Below are positions 62,499 through 64,000 of a stretch of DNA of 64,000 nt, piece after piece (position 1 is the stretch's first letter; every line of letters starts with the position of its first letter). Source of the stretch: Endomicrobium proavitum. Its GTDB lineage: Bacteria > Elusimicrobiota > Endomicrobiia > Endomicrobiales > Endomicrobiaceae. The notes under the pieces were generated by a model. It was not told the DNA's origin. It made no database searches and was given only the letters and a program-made list of their open reading frames with translations. Location of the stretch: NCBI RefSeq assembly GCF_001027545.1, contig NZ_CP009498.1, forward strand, positions 558,001 through 622,000. Reading direction: 5' to 3'. Both the position numbers and the translations under genes were made by a program.

Positions 62499-63758
62499 AT
62501 GGGAAGCACGATTACGGAAAAAATTCTTGCGGCTCACGCAGGAAAAAAAGTTGTTGAGGCCGGGGAATTTATTGAGCCTAAAGTTGACATAGCTCTTTCT
62601 AACGACGTTACCGCGCCGCTTGCGATAAAAGAGTTTAGAAAATCCGGAGTAAAAAAAGTTTTTGACAAAAATAAAATCGCTTTGGTAATGGATCACTTCA
62701 CTCCCAATAAAGATATTTTAAGCGCCGAACACGTAAAATTTGTGCGCGAATTTGCAAAAGAACAAAAAATAAAACATTACTACGAAGGCGGAAACGTAGG
62801 CGTTGAACACGCTCTGCTTCCTGAAAAAGGTATAGTAGTTCCCGGCGACGTTGTTATAGGCGCAGACAGCCACACTTGCACATACGGCGCGCTTGGCGCG
62901 TTCTCTACGGGCGTCGGTTCCACAGACGTTGCGGCGGCAATGGCTACGGGGAAAGTTTGGTTTAAAGTTCCTCAATCAATAAAATTTGTTTTAACCGGCA
63001 AGCTTAACAAATGGGTTAGCGGGAAAGATATTATTCTTTACATTATCGGTTTGATTGGCGTTGACGGCGCGCTTTACAACGCTATGGAATTTGACGGTCC
63101 GCTTGTAAAAAAACTTACAATGGCGGACAGATTTACAATTTCCAACATGGCAATAGAAGCCGGCGGAAAAAGCGGAATTTTTACGCCCGACGAAATAACG
63201 GAAAAATACGTTGCAAAAAGAGCGCTTCGCAAATATAAATTTTACAAAAGCGACAAAGACGCTCACTATCACAAAACTTTAGAAATAGACTGCGGAAAAC
63301 TTTATCCGCAAATTTCTTTGCCGTTTTTGCCGTCTAACACAAAGGCGGCAAAAGACGTTAAAAGAACTTACATAGACCAGGTTGTTATAGGTTCCTGCAC
63401 AAACGGGCGCATTGAAGATTTGCGCGTTGCCGCAGGAATTATAAAAGGCAAAAAAGTAAATTCTAACGTTCGCACATTAATAATTCCGGCAACGCCTGAA
63501 GTTTGGGCGCAGGCGGATAAAGAAGGTTTATTTAAAATTTTCATGGACGCAGGGTGCGTAGTTTCTGCGCCTACGTGCGGACCGTGCCTTGGCGGACATA
63601 TGGGAATTCTTGCCGCAGGCGAACGCTGCGTTTCAACTACAAACAGAAATTTTGTAGGCAGAATGGGACATGTCCAATCCGAAGTAATTTTATCAAACCC
63701 CGCGGTAGCGGCGGCAAGCGCAATTAAAGGATATATTGCAACGCCGGACGAAATTTAA
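62499..63758 (+). CDS. leuC: 3-isopropylmalate dehydratase, large subunit
   Basis: An aconitase-family 4Fe-4S enzyme, second step of leucine synthesis. Cluster Cys are in '[13 protein letters not shown]' and '[10 protein letters not shown]'; '[21 protein letters not shown]' is the conserved substrate region. At 419 aa it is the shorter archaeal/LeuC2-type class. Start 62499 ([15 protein letters not shown]) has AAGGAG upstream; the longer frame runs through the repeat. Confidence 0.95.
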   Translation: MGSTITEKILAAHAGKKVVEAGEFIEPKVDIALSNDVTAPLAIKEFRKSGVKKVFDKNKIALVMDHFTPNKDILSAEHVKFVREFAKEQKIKHYYEGGNVGVEHALLPEKGIVVPGDVVIGADSHTCTYGALGAFSTGVGSTDVAAAMATGKVWFKVPQSIKFVLTGKLNKWVSGKDIILYIIGLIGVDGALYNAMEFDGPLVKKLTMADRFTISNMAIEAGGKSGIFTPDEITEKYVAKRALRKYKFYKSDKDAHYHKTLEIDCGKLYPQISLPFLPSNTKAAKDVKRTYIDQVVIGSCTNGRIEDLRVAAGIIKGKKVNSNVRTLIIPATPEVWAQADKEGLFKIFMDAGCVVSAPTCGPCLGGHMGILAAGERCVSTTNRNFVGRMGHVQSEVILSNPAVAAASAIKGYIATPDEI

Positions 63759-63763
63759 ATTAC

Positions 63764-63836
63764 AGAAGACAAGAAGACAAGAAGGCAGGATGTTAAGCAA
63801 CAACACACCTGACCTCTTGAAACATCTTGTCCTCTT
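63764..63836. repeat. Inverted octad repeats in the leuC-leuD spacer
   Basis: The left array (63764-63790) has 8-nt units of the AAGAAGAC type. The right array (63808-63836) is an imperfect inverse, with units AAGAGGTC and AAGAGGAC on the - strand. The loop is about 17 nt. Same layout as the leuA-leuC spacer but with a different unit. Confidence 0.65.
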
Positions 63837-63863
63837 ATCATCATAAACTAGGAGCATAAAAAA

Positions 63864-64000
63864 ATGTCAGACATAATTTTAAAAGGTAAGGTTCACAAAT
63901 ACGGGTCTAACGTTAATACGGATGAAATAATTCCGGCAAGATATTTAAATTCTTCCGATGCTGCGGTTTTGGCTAAATATTGTATGGAAGACATAGATAA
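63864..64000 (+). CDS. leuD: 3-isopropylmalate dehydratase, small subunit, N-terminal part (cut by the window end)
   Basis: The first 45 codons: '[20 protein letters not shown]' is the LeuD start that pairs with LeuC to isomerise isopropylmalate. AGGAG lies 9 nt before the ATG. The reading frame is open to the right edge. Confidence 0.93.
   Translation, partial: MSDIILKGKVHKYGSNVNTDEIIPARYLNSSDAAVLAKYCMEDID

Overview
The window is a dense, A+T-rich stretch of a Gram-negative (diderm) chromosome. About 57 protein genes, nearly all on the + strand, sit in long operons with 0-20 nt spacers or ATGA/TAATG overlaps. No rRNA, tRNA, CRISPR array or intact insertion sequence is visible. The fused lpxC-fabZ gene, the low G+C, the compact repair genes and the overall gene content suggest Elusimicrobiota, most likely an Endomicrobium-type lineage. 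That placement is inference from style and content, not a search result. Almost every gene is intact, so this is not a strongly decayed symbiont genome.

Layout. (1) 1-442: 3' end of ilvE. (2) 566-20998, envelope block: tamB, bamA, skp, lpxD, lpxC-fabZ, two tandem lpxA genes, lpxI, a GNAT acetyltransferase, a DegT aminotransferase and a Gfo/Idh oxidoreductase (a gnnB/gnnA-like pair), lpxB, two tandem msbA genes and a PorV-like outer-membrane protein. Together they would make lipid A (perhaps with a 2,3-diamino sugar), flip it, and insert outer-membrane proteins. (3) 21000-25582: a Rel (p)ppGpp enzyme, rpmB on the opposite strand, recG and coaD. (4) 25575-34822: a prepilin and a minimal prepilin peptidase, then a surface-glycan cluster (YbhN-type flippase, GT2, WecA-like transferase, FAD oxidoreductase, a glycosyltransferase-esterase fusion and its esterase paralogue), ending with a convergent EamA transporter. 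(5) 34985-50834: miaB, mutS, a PilZ protein, mutL, miaA, murJ, a short uvrC, mscL, an alkyltransferase, a Sel1 protein, a lipoate ligase-family gene, rlmN, nusB, ligA. (6) 50835-55233, accessory stretch: a decayed rlu fragment, a VapBC-type toxin-antitoxin pair, an intact pseudouridine synthase, a DUF362 ferredoxin protein, a membrane protein and two SUKH (SMI1/KNR4) immunity-like genes. (7) 55266-64000: recX, purH, an exported protein, lipA, psd, pssA, and leuA-leuC-leuD (cut by the window end).

The most unusual signal is a set of short tandem repeats with a 7-8 nt period. The unit sequence differs from locus to locus, and the repeats often occur as inverted pairs. They lie between genes (rel-rpmB, lipA-psd, pssA-leuA, leuA-leuC, leuC-leuD) and also in frame inside housekeeping genes (miaA, ligA twice). 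One array is almost the same sequence in the rel-rpmB spacer and, in opposite orientation, inside ligA. mutL and ligA also carry in-frame palindromic insertions of a different type. They all fall where the protein families usually have loops or linkers, so the elements appear to spread and be tolerated as extra peptide.

Other points: three transcription-unit heads (recG, coaD, miaB) have a TATAAT box 7-9 nt before the ATG and no Shine-Dalgarno sequence, which predicts leaderless or nearly leaderless mRNAs. Several enzymes are domain-minimised: UvrC without its HhH end, MiaB without TRAM, Rel without ACT, prepilin peptidase without the methylase domain. Phosphatidylserine decarboxylase has Ser in place of the usual Gly at its self-cleavage site.
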